A stretch of DNA of 35,448 bases from an uncultured Bacilli bacterium (GTDB lineage Bacteria > Bacillota_I > Bacilli_A > RF39 > UBA660), in NCBI GenBank assembly GCA_947584955.1, contig CANPWS010000001.1, positions 1-35,448 of the forward strand. Reading direction: 5' to 3'. Shown here piece after piece: positions 7,753 to 15,731 of the stretch (the first letter of the stretch is position 1; each line of letters opens with the position of its first letter). The translations under genes were made by a program, and so were the position numbers. The notes below the pieces were generated by a model. The model saw only the letters and a program-made list of their open reading frames with translations. It searched no databases and had not been told where the DNA came from.

Positions 7753-8280
7753 TTAATTTTTAAATTCATTTAATATCATAGTTTCATCATCATATATTTT
7801 CACATATTTTAGTAATTCTTTATCCATAAAATTTTCTTTTGTTATTTTTTTTAATATATCAATTACTTTATTGTAATAATTATTTAAATTATATATTATT
7901 ATTTTTTTATTAATATTATATGTTCTTAATTCTTCAAAAATATGAAATATTTCAGCATATGTTCCTAAACCACCTGGTAAAAACAAAAATATATCTGATA
8001 ATTCTATTACTTTTTTTGTTCTATCTAAAGTAGAATATATTACATATTCTTCATCACATGGTACTTTTTTAAATTCTTCAATATAACTTTCGTTTGTTAT
8101 TCCAATTATTTTTCTTTTATTTTTCTTAAAAATTTCATATGTTAAATTCATTAATCCATGCGATGATACTCCAAATACTAAGTTATTATTTTTTGAGATT
8201 TTGTTTATTAAATTTTTAGATTCTTCAAAATATTTTTCATCAATTTCTTCTCTTGAACTACATCCTATAAATATATTCAT
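7753..8280 (-). CDS. LOG-family protein (cytokinin-riboside 5'-monophosphate phosphoribohydrolase-like)
   Basis: 175 residues from ATG at 8280. A GTG 12 bases upstream is possible, but homologues begin at the MN-I-x-(C)GSS strand seen here as MNIFIGCSS. Signatures: the catalytic-type Arg in LDRTK (R87) and LPGGLGTYAE (101-110), the PGGxGTxxE motif that binds the nucleotide phosphate and supplies the active-site Glu (E110). The family hydrolyses nucleoside 5'-monophosphates to base plus ribose 5-phosphate, but many bacterial members are of unknown physiological substrate. Single gene with a near-consensus promoter and its own terminator. Confidence 0.85.
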   Translation of the reverse strand: MNIFIGCSSREEIDEKYFEESKNLINKISKNNNLVFGVSSHGLMNLTYEIFKKNKRKIIGITNESYIEEFKKVPCDEEYVIYSTLDRTKKVIELSDIFLFLPGGLGTYAEIFHIFEELRTYNINKKIIIYNLNNYYNKVIDILKKITKENFMDKELLKYVKIYDDETMILNEFKN

Positions 8281-8313
8281 AATACTGCTCACTTTCTACT
8301 TATCTTTTTATTT

Positions 8314-8342
8314 ATTATACAATATATTTATTTTTTGGTCAA
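8314..8342 (-). promoter_or_regulatory. promoter of the LOG-family gene
   Basis: On the minus strand TTGACC (8337-8342), 17 bases, TATAAT (8314-8319). Five of six and six of six consensus matches. Confidence 0.85.
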
Positions 8343-8505
8343 ACTTAGATATCGTTATAAATTATCATTATTTCTATTTAGATATTACAATTTTTTTTAA
8401 TTAAAAATGAATACTTATTATATTTTTTATAATCTAATTAATTATTGTTTCTTATATAATACTATAACTATAAAATTTTACTATTATATATAATTTTTAT
8501 AAATT

Positions 8506-8528
8506 GTAAAAAAGAGAGTTTTCTCTCT
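8506..8528 (-). terminator. terminator of the DUF2628 membrane protein gene
   Basis: On the minus strand AGAGAG (8523-8528), AAAA loop, CTCTCT (8513-8518), then a T run. A compact, clear hairpin 36 bases after the stop. Confidence 0.8.
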
Positions 8529-8563
8529 AATTTAATAATATTTTAACTCTAATTTACTAATTT

Positions 8564-9940
8564 TTATTCTACTGACTTAATTTTTAACTCATCACCAAAT
8601 ATACCATCAACAACTTCAAAAGTAACAGTATATTTATTACCTTCAGTTAAATTTAAAGGATCATCTGAATTTTCATATTCCATTTTATATTCTACATTTT
8701 TACTATTAACAAATGTATAAGTTGTGTCAAAATATGTATCATCAATTTCTTTTAAAGTAAATGTATCTGTATGAGTACCTAAAGAATATAGTCCTATTTT
8801 ATCTCTTAATTCTTTTTCTGTTTTGATAGAAGTTATATCTTCGTTATTAGATTTTAAGTATATTTTATAGTTAGAAATAATTTTTTCATTTCCATTAGTT
8901 GTGTAATATATATTAAATTTAATATAGTCTTTATAATCATAAAAAGTTATAAATAAATCTCCGTCATTTATCTTATAATCAGTTGTATTTCCATTTGAAT
9001 TTTCTATCGAAATAGTGCATTTTGATGCAAAACAAGAATATCCACGAATAGTTGCATCTTCTAATAAAGTTTCTGCTTGAGATGAAGAAGAATTAGAACT
9101 ATTTGCATCATAATTAGTGCTATTTACTTTATTACCATTAATTGTTATATCCCAATTTTCAATATTAAATAAATCTCCAACAAAACTAGTTAATCCTATA
9201 AATATCATAATCATAATTGTAACAAAAGCAATACCAGCTTCAGCAAGAAAACCTAAAAATATTTTTGAAGTACTTGTACCACCTTTAGAAAAGCAAATAT
9301 TTTTTAATTCCTCAATACTTTTTTGTGAATTTTCCAATTTTATTTTATTGATTTTTTTCTTTGCATAATATAAATAAACTTTATTAATTAAAAATCCAAC
9401 TACTATGCCTAACAAAATAGATACCAAAAAGCTATTTTTTATTACGAAAAATATTATTATCAAATAAGTTATAAATAAAAGAATACCATATAAAAACATC
9501 TTTCTATAAAACATATAAAATGTTGTAAACAAAAAACCTGCAAAATTAAATGGTTTAGTTGTAATTTTTTCATAATTATTGCCAATAAATGCTCTTAATA
9601 ACTCATCATTAGAGTTATTATTAGATGTATAGTTTTGATTTGTATTGTCAATATTTTGAGGCTTCTGCGTATTAGTTACAGAGTTTATAGTTTGTAAATT
9701 CGTATTATTTATATTATTAACAGGTATTTGATTCATACTATTAATGTTATTAGTATTATAATTGTTATTAATATTAGAATTGTTATTAGACTGATTTAAA
9801 ATTTTTTGTTTTTCTATAAAAGCAGTATTATTATTTTGTGTTGTTTCACTTTGTAATGGTGGTGTTATATTACCATTAATATTATTATTAGGTTGTTGTA
9901 TTACTTTGTTATTATCAACTAAATTATTAGAATTATCCAT
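8564..9940 (-). CDS. DUF2628 membrane protein with Asn/Gln-rich N-terminus and external C-terminal domain
   Basis: 458 residues from ATG at 9940, which has AAAGGAG 7 bases upstream; the upstream in-frame start has no such site. Residues 1-115 are low-complexity and dominated by Asn, with Gln, Thr and Ile. At 128-215 lies a DUF2628-like unit: PFNFAGFLFTTFYMFYRKM followed by two membrane helices and a basic YYAKKKI loop. A further helix at about 227-255 precedes an external domain of about 200 residues that looks beta-rich (alternating polar/apolar strands). This carries a Cys pair in SCFASKC that could form a disulfide. Function unknown. Single gene with an extended -10 promoter. Confidence 0.7.
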   Translation of the reverse strand: MDNSNNLVDNNKVIQQPNNNINGNITPPLQSETTQNNNTAFIEKQKILNQSNNNSNINNNYNTNNINSMNQIPVNNINNTNLQTINSVTNTQKPQNIDNTNQNYTSNNNSNDELLRAFIGNNYEKITTKPFNFAGFLFTTFYMFYRKMFLYGILLFITYLIIIFFVIKNSFLVSILLGIVVGFLINKVYLYYAKKKINKIKLENSQKSIEELKNICFSKGGTSTSKIFLGFLAEAGIAFVTIMIMIFIGLTSFVGDLFNIENWDITINGNKVNSTNYDANSSNSSSSQAETLLEDATIRGYSCFASKCTISIENSNGNTTDYKINDGDLFITFYDYKDYIKFNIYYTTNGNEKIISNYKIYLKSNNEDITSIKTEKELRDKIGLYSLGTHTDTFTLKEIDDTYFDTTYTFVNSKNVEYKMEYENSDDPLNLTEGNKYTVTFEVVDGIFGDELKIKSVE

Positions 9941-9965
9941 ATAAATCTCCTTTATTATTAAAGTA

Positions 9966-9974
9966 ATTATAACA
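9966..9974 (-). promoter_or_regulatory. extended -10 promoter of the DUF2628 gene
   Basis: TGTTATAAT on the minus strand (hexamer 9966-9971). The -35 is poor, so recognition would rest on the extended -10. Confidence 0.5.
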
Positions 9975-10105
9975 TTAATTGACAATATTTTAATATAGTT
10001 TATAAAAAATATACTAATTTTACAAAAACTTTACAAACATATAAATTTTTATATAATTATATTTTTTAAGAAAATTTATACTAAAGAAGTATTTTATTAT
10101 TTTTT

Positions 10106-10194
10106 TAAGATACATTTTAATAAGTCACTTTAATACCATATTTTTTTTATAAGAATTTTCTTATAAAAAAAAGAAATGTATCTTATAAAAGATA
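10106..10194. repeat. nested inverted repeats between DUF2628 and activase-like genes
   Basis: Outer 12-bp perfect arms TAAGATACATTT/AAATGTATCTTA (10106-10117, 10174-10185). Inside is a 15-bp AT hairpin (10141-10155, 10158-10172). A third hairpin TATCTT/AAGATA (10179-10194) shares bases with the outer right arm, so the two cannot form together. On the minus strand the 10179-10194 hairpin is followed after 6 bases by eight T, so it may terminate the activase-like operon. Confidence 0.5.
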
Positions 10195-10221
10195 ACATAC
10201 CTTTAATTTATTACTTTTTAA

Positions 10222-11286
10222 TTAATTATTTTCTTTTTTACTTAAAATCATATCATAAAAAGCTTCAATTCTTGTTGTTACTGCTACTTCACTATCTTGT
10301 GAATCAAAACTAAAATATATTATTGGAATTTGTTCTTCTTCACTTACTTTATTCATAATACTCATTGCATTTATTTCTGGAGTGCAACCAAAACTTTTTA
10401 TATGTACAATACCATCATAATTTTCTTTGGCTTTTTTATAACTTAAAACTACACTTTCTGTTCCATCTGCACCTAGATGGTATTTTATATATTTTTTCCC
10501 CTCTTTTAATCTTTTAAAAGATACAAATCTCTTTTTTAAAAGTAAATAACTTAAAGTTGTCTGTCTATAAACTTCTATTTTCTTTTCAATTAGTTTTTTC
10601 TCTATATAATTACTACTAAATGGTTCCATTATAGAATATAATTCTCCCACTAAGGCTACTTTTAAATGATCATCTTTTTTATCTATTTTTAAATTATGAA
10701 ATGATTTTTTATATTTTCTATTTATTTTTAATAATTTAAATAAATTTATCTTTCCTCCTAGTTCATTTAAAAGTTCGTTATGTAATTTTTTAAACGAATC
10801 TTTTTCTATTTCAAATCCCATATTTTCTCTCATATATTTTTCATATTTATCTATTATTAAAATTATTATAAACGCATTTAATATGTAATAATAATAACTA
10901 AATATATTTAATTTTTTATTATATTTTTTTGCATATTTATATAATTTATTTAATGACATTTTACCATTTTGCATTAAACTAATAAATTCAAATTCATATC
11001 CTAAGTCTCTTAATATTTTTTCTTGTAATTCTGCATAATAACCATATCTACAACCTCCACCTGCCTGAAATAAAACATTGGCTCCTTGATCAAGTGCTTC
11101 AATATAATTTCCTAAGTTATATTTAAATGGTACACAAACAAAATCTGGTGAATATTTACTTCCTAATTCAATTGTTTTTCTCGTTATTTTAGGTGCAATT
11201 AATACTTCTTGTTTTGTTATCTTCTTTAATAAATAATTCATAGCAATATAATAATTACCCATATGTGGAAAAGATATTTTAATCAT
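10222..11286 (-). CDS. acyl-CoA dehydratase activase-related Fe-S protein (DUF2229/HgdB-like), second of pair
   Basis: 354 residues. N-terminal MIKISFPHMGNYYIAM, then LGSKYSPDFVCVPFKYNLG (Cys51), QAGGGCRYGYYAE (Cys79) and SFGCTPEINA (Cys301), the Cys pattern of the 2-hydroxyacyl-CoA dehydratase/activase-related superfamily where such residues bind a 4Fe-4S cluster. The C-terminal YFSFDSQDSEVAVTTRIEAF segment matches the same family. The preceding gene is a shorter homologue overlapping by 8 bases, so a heteromeric complex is likely. No BadF/HgdC-type ATPase activator is encoded nearby. The substrate is unknown, and acyl-CoA dehydration should not be assumed. Confidence 0.75.
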   Translation of the reverse strand: MIKISFPHMGNYYIAMNYLLKKITKQEVLIAPKITRKTIELGSKYSPDFVCVPFKYNLGNYIEALDQGANVLFQAGGGCRYGYYAELQEKILRDLGYEFEFISLMQNGKMSLNKLYKYAKKYNKKLNIFSYYYYILNAFIIILIIDKYEKYMRENMGFEIEKDSFKKLHNELLNELGGKINLFKLLKINRKYKKSFHNLKIDKKDDHLKVALVGELYSIMEPFSSNYIEKKLIEKKIEVYRQTTLSYLLLKKRFVSFKRLKEGKKYIKYHLGADGTESVVLSYKKAKENYDGIVHIKSFGCTPEINAMSIMNKVSEEEQIPIIYFSFDSQDSEVAVTTRIEAFYDMILSKKENN

Positions 11287-12196
11287 GATTATTCCTTTCT
11301 TTTAAGATGTCTATAAAACTTTCTAATCTTGTTTCTATTCCAATATTTCCATTTTGCGAATCTATTATTAAATTAAGTAGAGGTTTATTTACTTTTCTTA
11401 ATACTAGCTCATTAACTAAACTATCTACACCACATGGAAACGTTGTTATAAATATAATACCATCATAGATTTCTTTATAATAATTTACTGCACCTATTAA
11501 TTCTTTAGAATATTTCCAATACAAAGTAGAAGATAGTTCTTTTGAATAATCTATTGCTATTTTTTTTAAAAGTTTATCTGCATATATTATTTGCAAATCA
11601 TTTTTCTCTAAATAATTTATTATACCTTCGGATAAATATTTATCATAAATATTATAGGGATGTGATACTATTAATACTTTTATTTTATTGTTATTTAACT
11701 TTCTTTCTTGTGTTATATACTCAATATATTCTTGTTTTTTTTCTTTTTTCTTGGCAACTATATAACTATATATAATTTTAAATATATTTTTATTTACTTT
11801 TAATCCCATCTTTATAAATCCAAAAAATTCCCATTTATATTTTGTATATTCTATATTATATGTAATTAAATTAGCTTCTGGAAATAAGTTTTTTACTATA
11901 TCATATAATGCATTAAATTTAACACATACTTTTTCATTTTTTCCATAATCTGATATTCGTGGTATTAATATATAATCACTTTTATCTAATAATGAAACAA
12001 CATGTCCTAAATACATTTTAGAAGACAAACATGCTTCATCTATTGAATATTTACTTCCTAATTCTAATGTCTCTTTTGTAGATTCAGGACTTAATACTAC
12101 ATGACAATTTAATTTTTCAAAGAAAGTTTTCCATAATATATAATGCCTATAATATAAAAATGCCCTAGGTATTCCTATTTTTATTTTCTTTTTCAT
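11279..12196 (-). CDS. acyl-CoA dehydratase activase-related protein (DUF2229-like), first of pair
   Basis: 305 residues. Opens with the family hallmark KIGIPRAFLYYRHYILWKTFF, then VVLSPEST, EACLSSKMYLGHV (Cys56), IPRIS and KVCVKFNA (Cys91), and ends with FPCGVDSLVNE (Cys255) and LIIDSQNGNIGIETRLESF. Cysteines at three equivalent places to the partner suggest each chain contributes to an Fe-S centre. AGGTGA lies 5 bases before ATG. In large two-component activases this domain is fused behind BadF-type ATPase domains; here it is free-standing and paired with a homologue. Confidence 0.75.
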   Translation of the reverse strand: MKKKIKIGIPRAFLYYRHYILWKTFFEKLNCHVVLSPESTKETLELGSKYSIDEACLSSKMYLGHVVSLLDKSDYILIPRISDYGKNEKVCVKFNALYDIVKNLFPEANLITYNIEYTKYKWEFFGFIKMGLKVNKNIFKIIYSYIVAKKKEKKQEYIEYITQERKLNNNKIKVLIVSHPYNIYDKYLSEGIINYLEKNDLQIIYADKLLKKIAIDYSKELSSTLYWKYSKELIGAVNYYKEIYDGIIFITTFPCGVDSLVNELVLRKVNKPLLNLIIDSQNGNIGIETRLESFIDILKERNNHD

Positions 12197-12258
12197 ATAT
12201 TCACCTGTTTAAATATATGAATTATTTTATTAATAAATAACTATTTTCTTATACTTAT

Positions 12259-12298
12259 AAAAAAAACATAATAATTATAGTTAGCTATCCTTATTATG
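12259..12298 (-). terminator. terminator of the unknown membrane-anchored protein gene
   Basis: On the minus strand 8-bp arms CATAATAA/TTATTATG (12291-12298, 12267-12274) enclose an inner ATAG/CTAT stem and are followed by eight T (12259-12266). Confidence 0.85.
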
Positions 12299-12322
12299 AT
12301 TTTTATTTATTACTTTTTATTT

Positions 12323-13225
12323 TTAATTTGTATAATAATATTTTGAGTTAATTTTATATTTTCCTGTTGTAGTTTCAATATTTACGATATATATATCATC
12401 TTGCTTTTTATATGATATACTTATTAATTTATTTAACTTACTAGTTTTTATTATTTTAGTATCTAAATCTATTTCATATATCATACCATTTTTATCTATA
12501 ATTTTATTTTCAAACCAGATATCGAATTTTATTTTGTTACCATTTTCATCTATTATTACTTTGTCTTTTTCTAAAGAAAATGAATTATCACTATATACAT
12601 AAAGTGTTATATCATTATTTTTATATTCATTAATTATTCCATTATATTCTTTTAAAGTAGATATATTAAGTAATTTATTATCTTGTGTTAAAGCAAGAAT
12701 ATTTTTACCAAAATTATCTATTAATAATAGACTAGAAATTGAATAATCTGAAAATATTTGATTTACTACTAAATTATTATTTTCATCTAAATAATTATTT
12801 TCTGCCTGATATAATTTTCCATCTTCAGTTAAAATTAGATTATAAAATAAATTTTGATATATCAATTTTATATTTTCATCTATATTACTATTATCAGTAA
12901 TTAATTTTAATTCTATATCTTGTCCATCTTTATTATAAATTAATTTTTTATTTACAATATGAGCTTGATAATCTTCATTTACTCCTATAATATTAAAATT
13001 TTCTAAATTATTTACTACTTGAAAATTATCTATATTATTATTTAATTCATAATCTGTTGTCATCATTTCTTTTATGGTAATATTATTTTTTGGTATATAT
13101 TTTTCTTCTTTCCTTTCTTTTGCTTTTAGTACAATAAAGATCATTAATCCTATAAATATTACTAAAAGAATAACAAATGCTACTATTAAGATATTTTTCT
13201 TCTTATTATTTTTTCCTTTATTCAT
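12323..13225 (-). CDS. unrecognised membrane-anchored extracytoplasmic protein
   Basis: 300 residues. A Lys/Asn-rich N-terminus, one hydrophobic helix at about 12-33, then a roughly 265-residue external domain without cysteines. The external part shows repeated short strand-turn patterns (for example LILTEDGKLYQAENN, LALTQDNKLLNIS and IIDKNGMIYEIDL, each about 25-50 residues apart), suggestive of a beta-propeller-like or repeated beta-sheet fold. I do not recognise the family. AAAGGAG lies 6 bases before ATG, a near-consensus promoter precedes it, and a strong terminator follows, so it is expressed alone just downstream of rpoE. Confidence 0.65.
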   Translation of the reverse strand: MNKGKNNKKKNILIVAFVILLVIFIGLMIFIVLKAKERKEEKYIPKNNITIKEMMTTDYELNNNIDNFQVVNNLENFNIIGVNEDYQAHIVNKKLIYNKDGQDIELKLITDNSNIDENIKLIYQNLFYNLILTEDGKLYQAENNYLDENNNLVVNQIFSDYSISSLLLIDNFGKNILALTQDNKLLNISTLKEYNGIINEYKNNDITLYVYSDNSFSLEKDKVIIDENGNKIKFDIWFENKIIDKNGMIYEIDLDTKIIKTSKLNKLISISYKKQDDIYIVNIETTTGKYKINSKYYYTN

Positions 13226-13251
13226 TTTTGCTCCTTTCTATTATTGTTATT

Positions 13252-13280
13252 ATTATATCATTTTTTATTTTTTTATACAA
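13252..13280 (-). promoter_or_regulatory. promoter of the unknown membrane-anchored protein gene
   Basis: On the minus strand TTGTAT (13275-13280), 17 bases, TATAAT (13252-13257), plus an extended -10 TG. Confidence 0.8.
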
Positions 13281-13288
13281 TATTATAT

Positions 13289-13314
13289 AAAAAAGAACTA
13301 TTCTTCTAGTTCTT
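13289..13314 (-). terminator. rpoE terminator overlapping the end of the coding sequence
   Basis: On the minus strand 8-bp arms AAGAACTA/TAGTTCTT (13307-13314, 13293-13300) with a GAAGAA loop and a T run. The 5' arm and loop encode the last residues and the stop codon lies in the 3' arm. Confidence 0.8.
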
Positions 13315-13747
13315 CATCGTTTACTATAGTTAAATCAGATAAATCATCTTCATCATCATAATCATCTTCTACTGAAGTATCATAATCATCATCCATATCA
13401 TTATCTTCCTCTTCATCATTTTCTATTTCTTCTAATGATTCATATTCATCAAGTTCATCATCTTTTTCTTCGTAAATTTCATCCATATCTATCTTTACTT
13501 TATGATTTATTTTTAAATCCCAATTTCCATCATTTAATAAGATAAAATCTTTAGATGTTGTAAGGGACTCAAAAAATGAGGCTATTTTTTCTTGATAATC
13601 TTCTTCATTTAATTCTAATAATTTACATATTTCTTTAAATAAATCTGCAGTATTCATCGTTTTTTTATTTTCTTCTAAATACATTTTAGCTATCTTTGTA
13701 TAAGATAATAATTCTAATTCTTCTTTTGACATTTTACTTAATTTCAT
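13298..13747 (-). CDS. rpoE: DNA-directed RNA polymerase delta subunit
   Basis: 149 residues. An N-terminal HARE-HTH domain (about 1-90: LSYTKIAKMYLEE, TADLFKEICKLL, FILLNDGNWDL) is followed by a disordered tail made almost wholly of Asp and Glu. This is the architecture of the Gram-positive delta subunit, which binds RNA polymerase, lowers non-specific DNA binding and speeds enzyme recycling. AGGAGG lies 6 bases before ATG. It is 10 bases downstream of the ArgRS-like gene, so the two probably share a transcript with the DUF1934 gene. Its terminator overlaps the 3' end of the gene. Confidence 0.93.
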   Translation of the reverse strand: MKLSKMSKEELELLSYTKIAKMYLEENKKTMNTADLFKEICKLLELNEEDYQEKIASFFESLTTSKDFILLNDGNWDLKINHKVKIDMDEIYEEKDDELDEYESLEEIENDEEEDNDMDDDYDTSVEDDYDDEDDLSDLTIVNDEELEE

Positions 13748-13757
13748 TTTATTCCTC

Positions 13758-15326
13758 CTAAAATTCTTCTCTTGGTATAATTCCTATTAAATCAAGAGCA
13801 TTATTTATAACTATCTTGATTGCAAGTAGTAAATTTAATCTTTCATTTGTATATACTTCATCTTCAGTTATTATTTGTTGGTATTTATAATATTTATTAA
13901 ATAAAAGAGTTAATTCATATACATAATCACATATTAAAAAAGGTGATTGTTTTATTCCAGAATTAATTACTACTTCTTCAAATTCATATAATTTATTCAA
14001 AATAATATATGCAAGATCTTCATTTATTGTACTAAATTTATTAACTTTAGTTATTTTTTTATTATAATTTTTTAAAGTATTATAAATTACTACATTATTT
14101 TTTTCTATAAATTCTATTTTTTCTAAATATTCATCTGTTTTATCGACATCGATTATATCTTGGTTATAATCATAATAAACTGAGGCATTTAAAAATCTTA
14201 TAAAATTTATACTTTTTGCTCCTTTGGCATCATAATCTTCATTATTTTCATATGATATATTCAATTTGGGCAAAGTAATTATTTGAATTTTTTTAGGATC
14301 TTGATTTAATATTTTTAGCATTGGCTTTAATATTTTAGAATGATTGGCATTTTTATAATCATATATACTTACTAGTCCATCATATCCTTTATTTAATAGA
14401 TCAATTTGATATGATATAGTAGGTAATATATAAGTATATGTTCCATCACTTTCTATTAATACTTCATCTTTTAATGCTCCATATTCTTTTGTATTAATCC
14501 ATAATTCATTATTATTAAAATAAGTATTTCCATTTCTATTTAATTTATCTAATGTAGTATCTATTAATCCTTTATCATAAAGATTTTTTTCTAATACATA
14601 ATTATCAAAATCAATTCGATAATCATCTAACTTTTTTTTATGCATTTCTATTATATTTTTTATTAATTCATTTTTAAAGTAGTCTTTTTTTTCTTTTATT
14701 TTATAATCTTTATAATAACTATATATATTATTAGCGTTATTTTCTACAACATTATTATTAGATATATTATCTTTTTTTCTATTACATATTTCTATATACC
14801 TATCTTTAGTTAAATTAGTTAATTTTTCAAATTCTTTATTTTCTGTCTTAAAAAAATATTCTTTTGTTACTTCAAAGCCATTGTATTTTAATATTCTAGC
14901 TAAATTATCACCATATATAACATTAAATATTTCTTCTTCAGATAAATCATTTGTAGGTCTTAAACATAAAAATTCAATATTTAGTTTTCTTCCTTTGCCA
15001 ATATTACTTTTTCCAAAATTAATATTTTCACTAATGATAGTACTTATACCACTTAATAAATAATTTTTACTTATTATTATATTCAACATACCAGGATAAA
15101 CTACTTCTACCTTTTCTATCATTTCATCTTGAATTTTGAGTTTTAATTCTTCAGCTATTTCAACAGGCTTTTTATGTAAATCTTTTGCTAATGATATAGC
15201 TATGTTAGTAGTATATATATCATCATTTTTTAAATTTTCAATATTAATTTCTGATATTTTTTTATCGATATCCATAACTACTAAAGTATTTTTTATAATA
15301 TGCTGTAATTTTTCTTTTATACGCAT
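13758..15326 (-). CDS. catalytically degenerate arginyl-tRNA synthetase-like protein
   Basis: 522 residues, slightly shorter than usual ArgRS (about 550-560). The ArgRS N-terminal tRNA-binding domain is preserved (DIYTTNIAISLAKDL, KVEVVYPGMLN, GKGRKLNIEF), as are SDGTYTYILP (293-302) and a C-terminal DALR-like anticodon-binding domain (about 410-522). The catalytic core is not. Where ArgRS has EF-x-SANPTGPLHVGHxRGAxxGD, this protein has the same spacing from EF (118-119) to GD (139-140), but SAN reads CLR and H-x-G-H reads SEEE (129-132). The WGADHHG and KMSK regions are also lost (YDYKNANHSK; DAKGAKSI). Aminoacylation is therefore very unlikely. The position between a DUF1934 gene and rpoE is the native argS neighbourhood. 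GGAGGATT precedes the ATG. The open frame is uninterrupted, so it appears maintained. Confidence 0.85.
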   Translation of the reverse strand: MRIKEKLQHIIKNTLVVMDIDKKISEINIENLKNDDIYTTNIAISLAKDLHKKPVEIAEELKLKIQDEMIEKVEVVYPGMLNIIISKNYLLSGISTIISENINFGKSNIGKGRKLNIEFLCLRPTNDLSEEEIFNVIYGDNLARILKYNGFEVTKEYFFKTENKEFEKLTNLTKDRYIEICNRKKDNISNNNVVENNANNIYSYYKDYKIKEKKDYFKNELIKNIIEMHKKKLDDYRIDFDNYVLEKNLYDKGLIDTTLDKLNRNGNTYFNNNELWINTKEYGALKDEVLIESDGTYTYILPTISYQIDLLNKGYDGLVSIYDYKNANHSKILKPMLKILNQDPKKIQIITLPKLNISYENNEDYDAKGAKSINFIRFLNASVYYDYNQDIIDVDKTDEYLEKIEFIEKNNVVIYNTLKNYNKKITKVNKFSTINEDLAYIILNKLYEFEEVVINSGIKQSPFLICDYVYELTLLFNKYYKYQQIITEDEVYTNERLNLLLAIKIVINNALDLIGIIPREEF

Positions 15327-15330
15327 TATA

Positions 15331-15717
15331 TTAATCCTCCACTACTATTTTATATTCATAAATAAAGTCTGTATCTACTACTTTATATTTTATATAAATA
15401 CTATCATTGCTATGAAATAACTCTAATGTTTCAATTAATAATTCTAAGCATAAATTATTTTCTTTAATAATATACTCTGATAATATACTTCTATTTTTAG
15501 AAAATGTCAATATATTTTTAAACTCTTTTGTTTCTCTAATTAAGATAATGTCATTTTTAATAAATTTTATTGTGTTTTTTACTTCTTTATTATTATATAT
15601 TAGTTTATCTTTTTCTATAATTGCAAAAGTATTTATTTTATCTTCATTGTTTTCTGTAATATTTTTTAAATATAATTTAATTTTTTTTCTAATATTTTCA
15701 CCACCAATTAAGTTCAT
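15331..15717 (-). CDS. DUF1934 (YwiB-like) beta-barrel protein
   Basis: 128 residues from ATG at 15717. The TTG at 15723 falls in the -10 hexamer and is excluded. Conserved DUF1934 pattern: KEVKNTIKFIKNDIILIRE, ILTFSKNRSILSEYII and IYIKYKVVDTDFIYEYKIVVED, a small calycin-like barrel of unknown function. In B. subtilis ywiB adjoins argS, and here it lies 4 bases upstream of the ArgRS-like gene, whose ribosome binding site sits in the DUF1934 stop region. An extended -10 promoter lies only 5 bases before the ATG and no Shine-Dalgarno precedes it, so the mRNA may be leaderless or may start further in, after GGTGGTG. Confidence 0.75.
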   Translation of the reverse strand: MNLIGGENIRKKIKLYLKNITENNEDKINTFAIIEKDKLIYNNKEVKNTIKFIKNDIILIRETKEFKNILTFSKNRSILSEYIIKENNLCLELLIETLELFHSNDSIYIKYKVVDTDFIYEYKIVVED

Positions 15718-15722
15718 TTGCA

Positions 15723-15731
15723 ATTATATCA
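15723..15731 (-). promoter_or_regulatory. extended -10 promoter abutting the DUF1934 start
   Basis: TGATATAAT on the minus strand, hexamer 15723-15728. The predicted +1 is about 15714-15718, at or inside the ATG at 15717-15715. Confidence 0.55.

Noticed and set aside
8201..8404. 67-residue plus-strand open frame
   Set aside because: Antisense to the LOG-family start and its promoter, no ribosome binding site, composition of translated AT-rich intergenic DNA.
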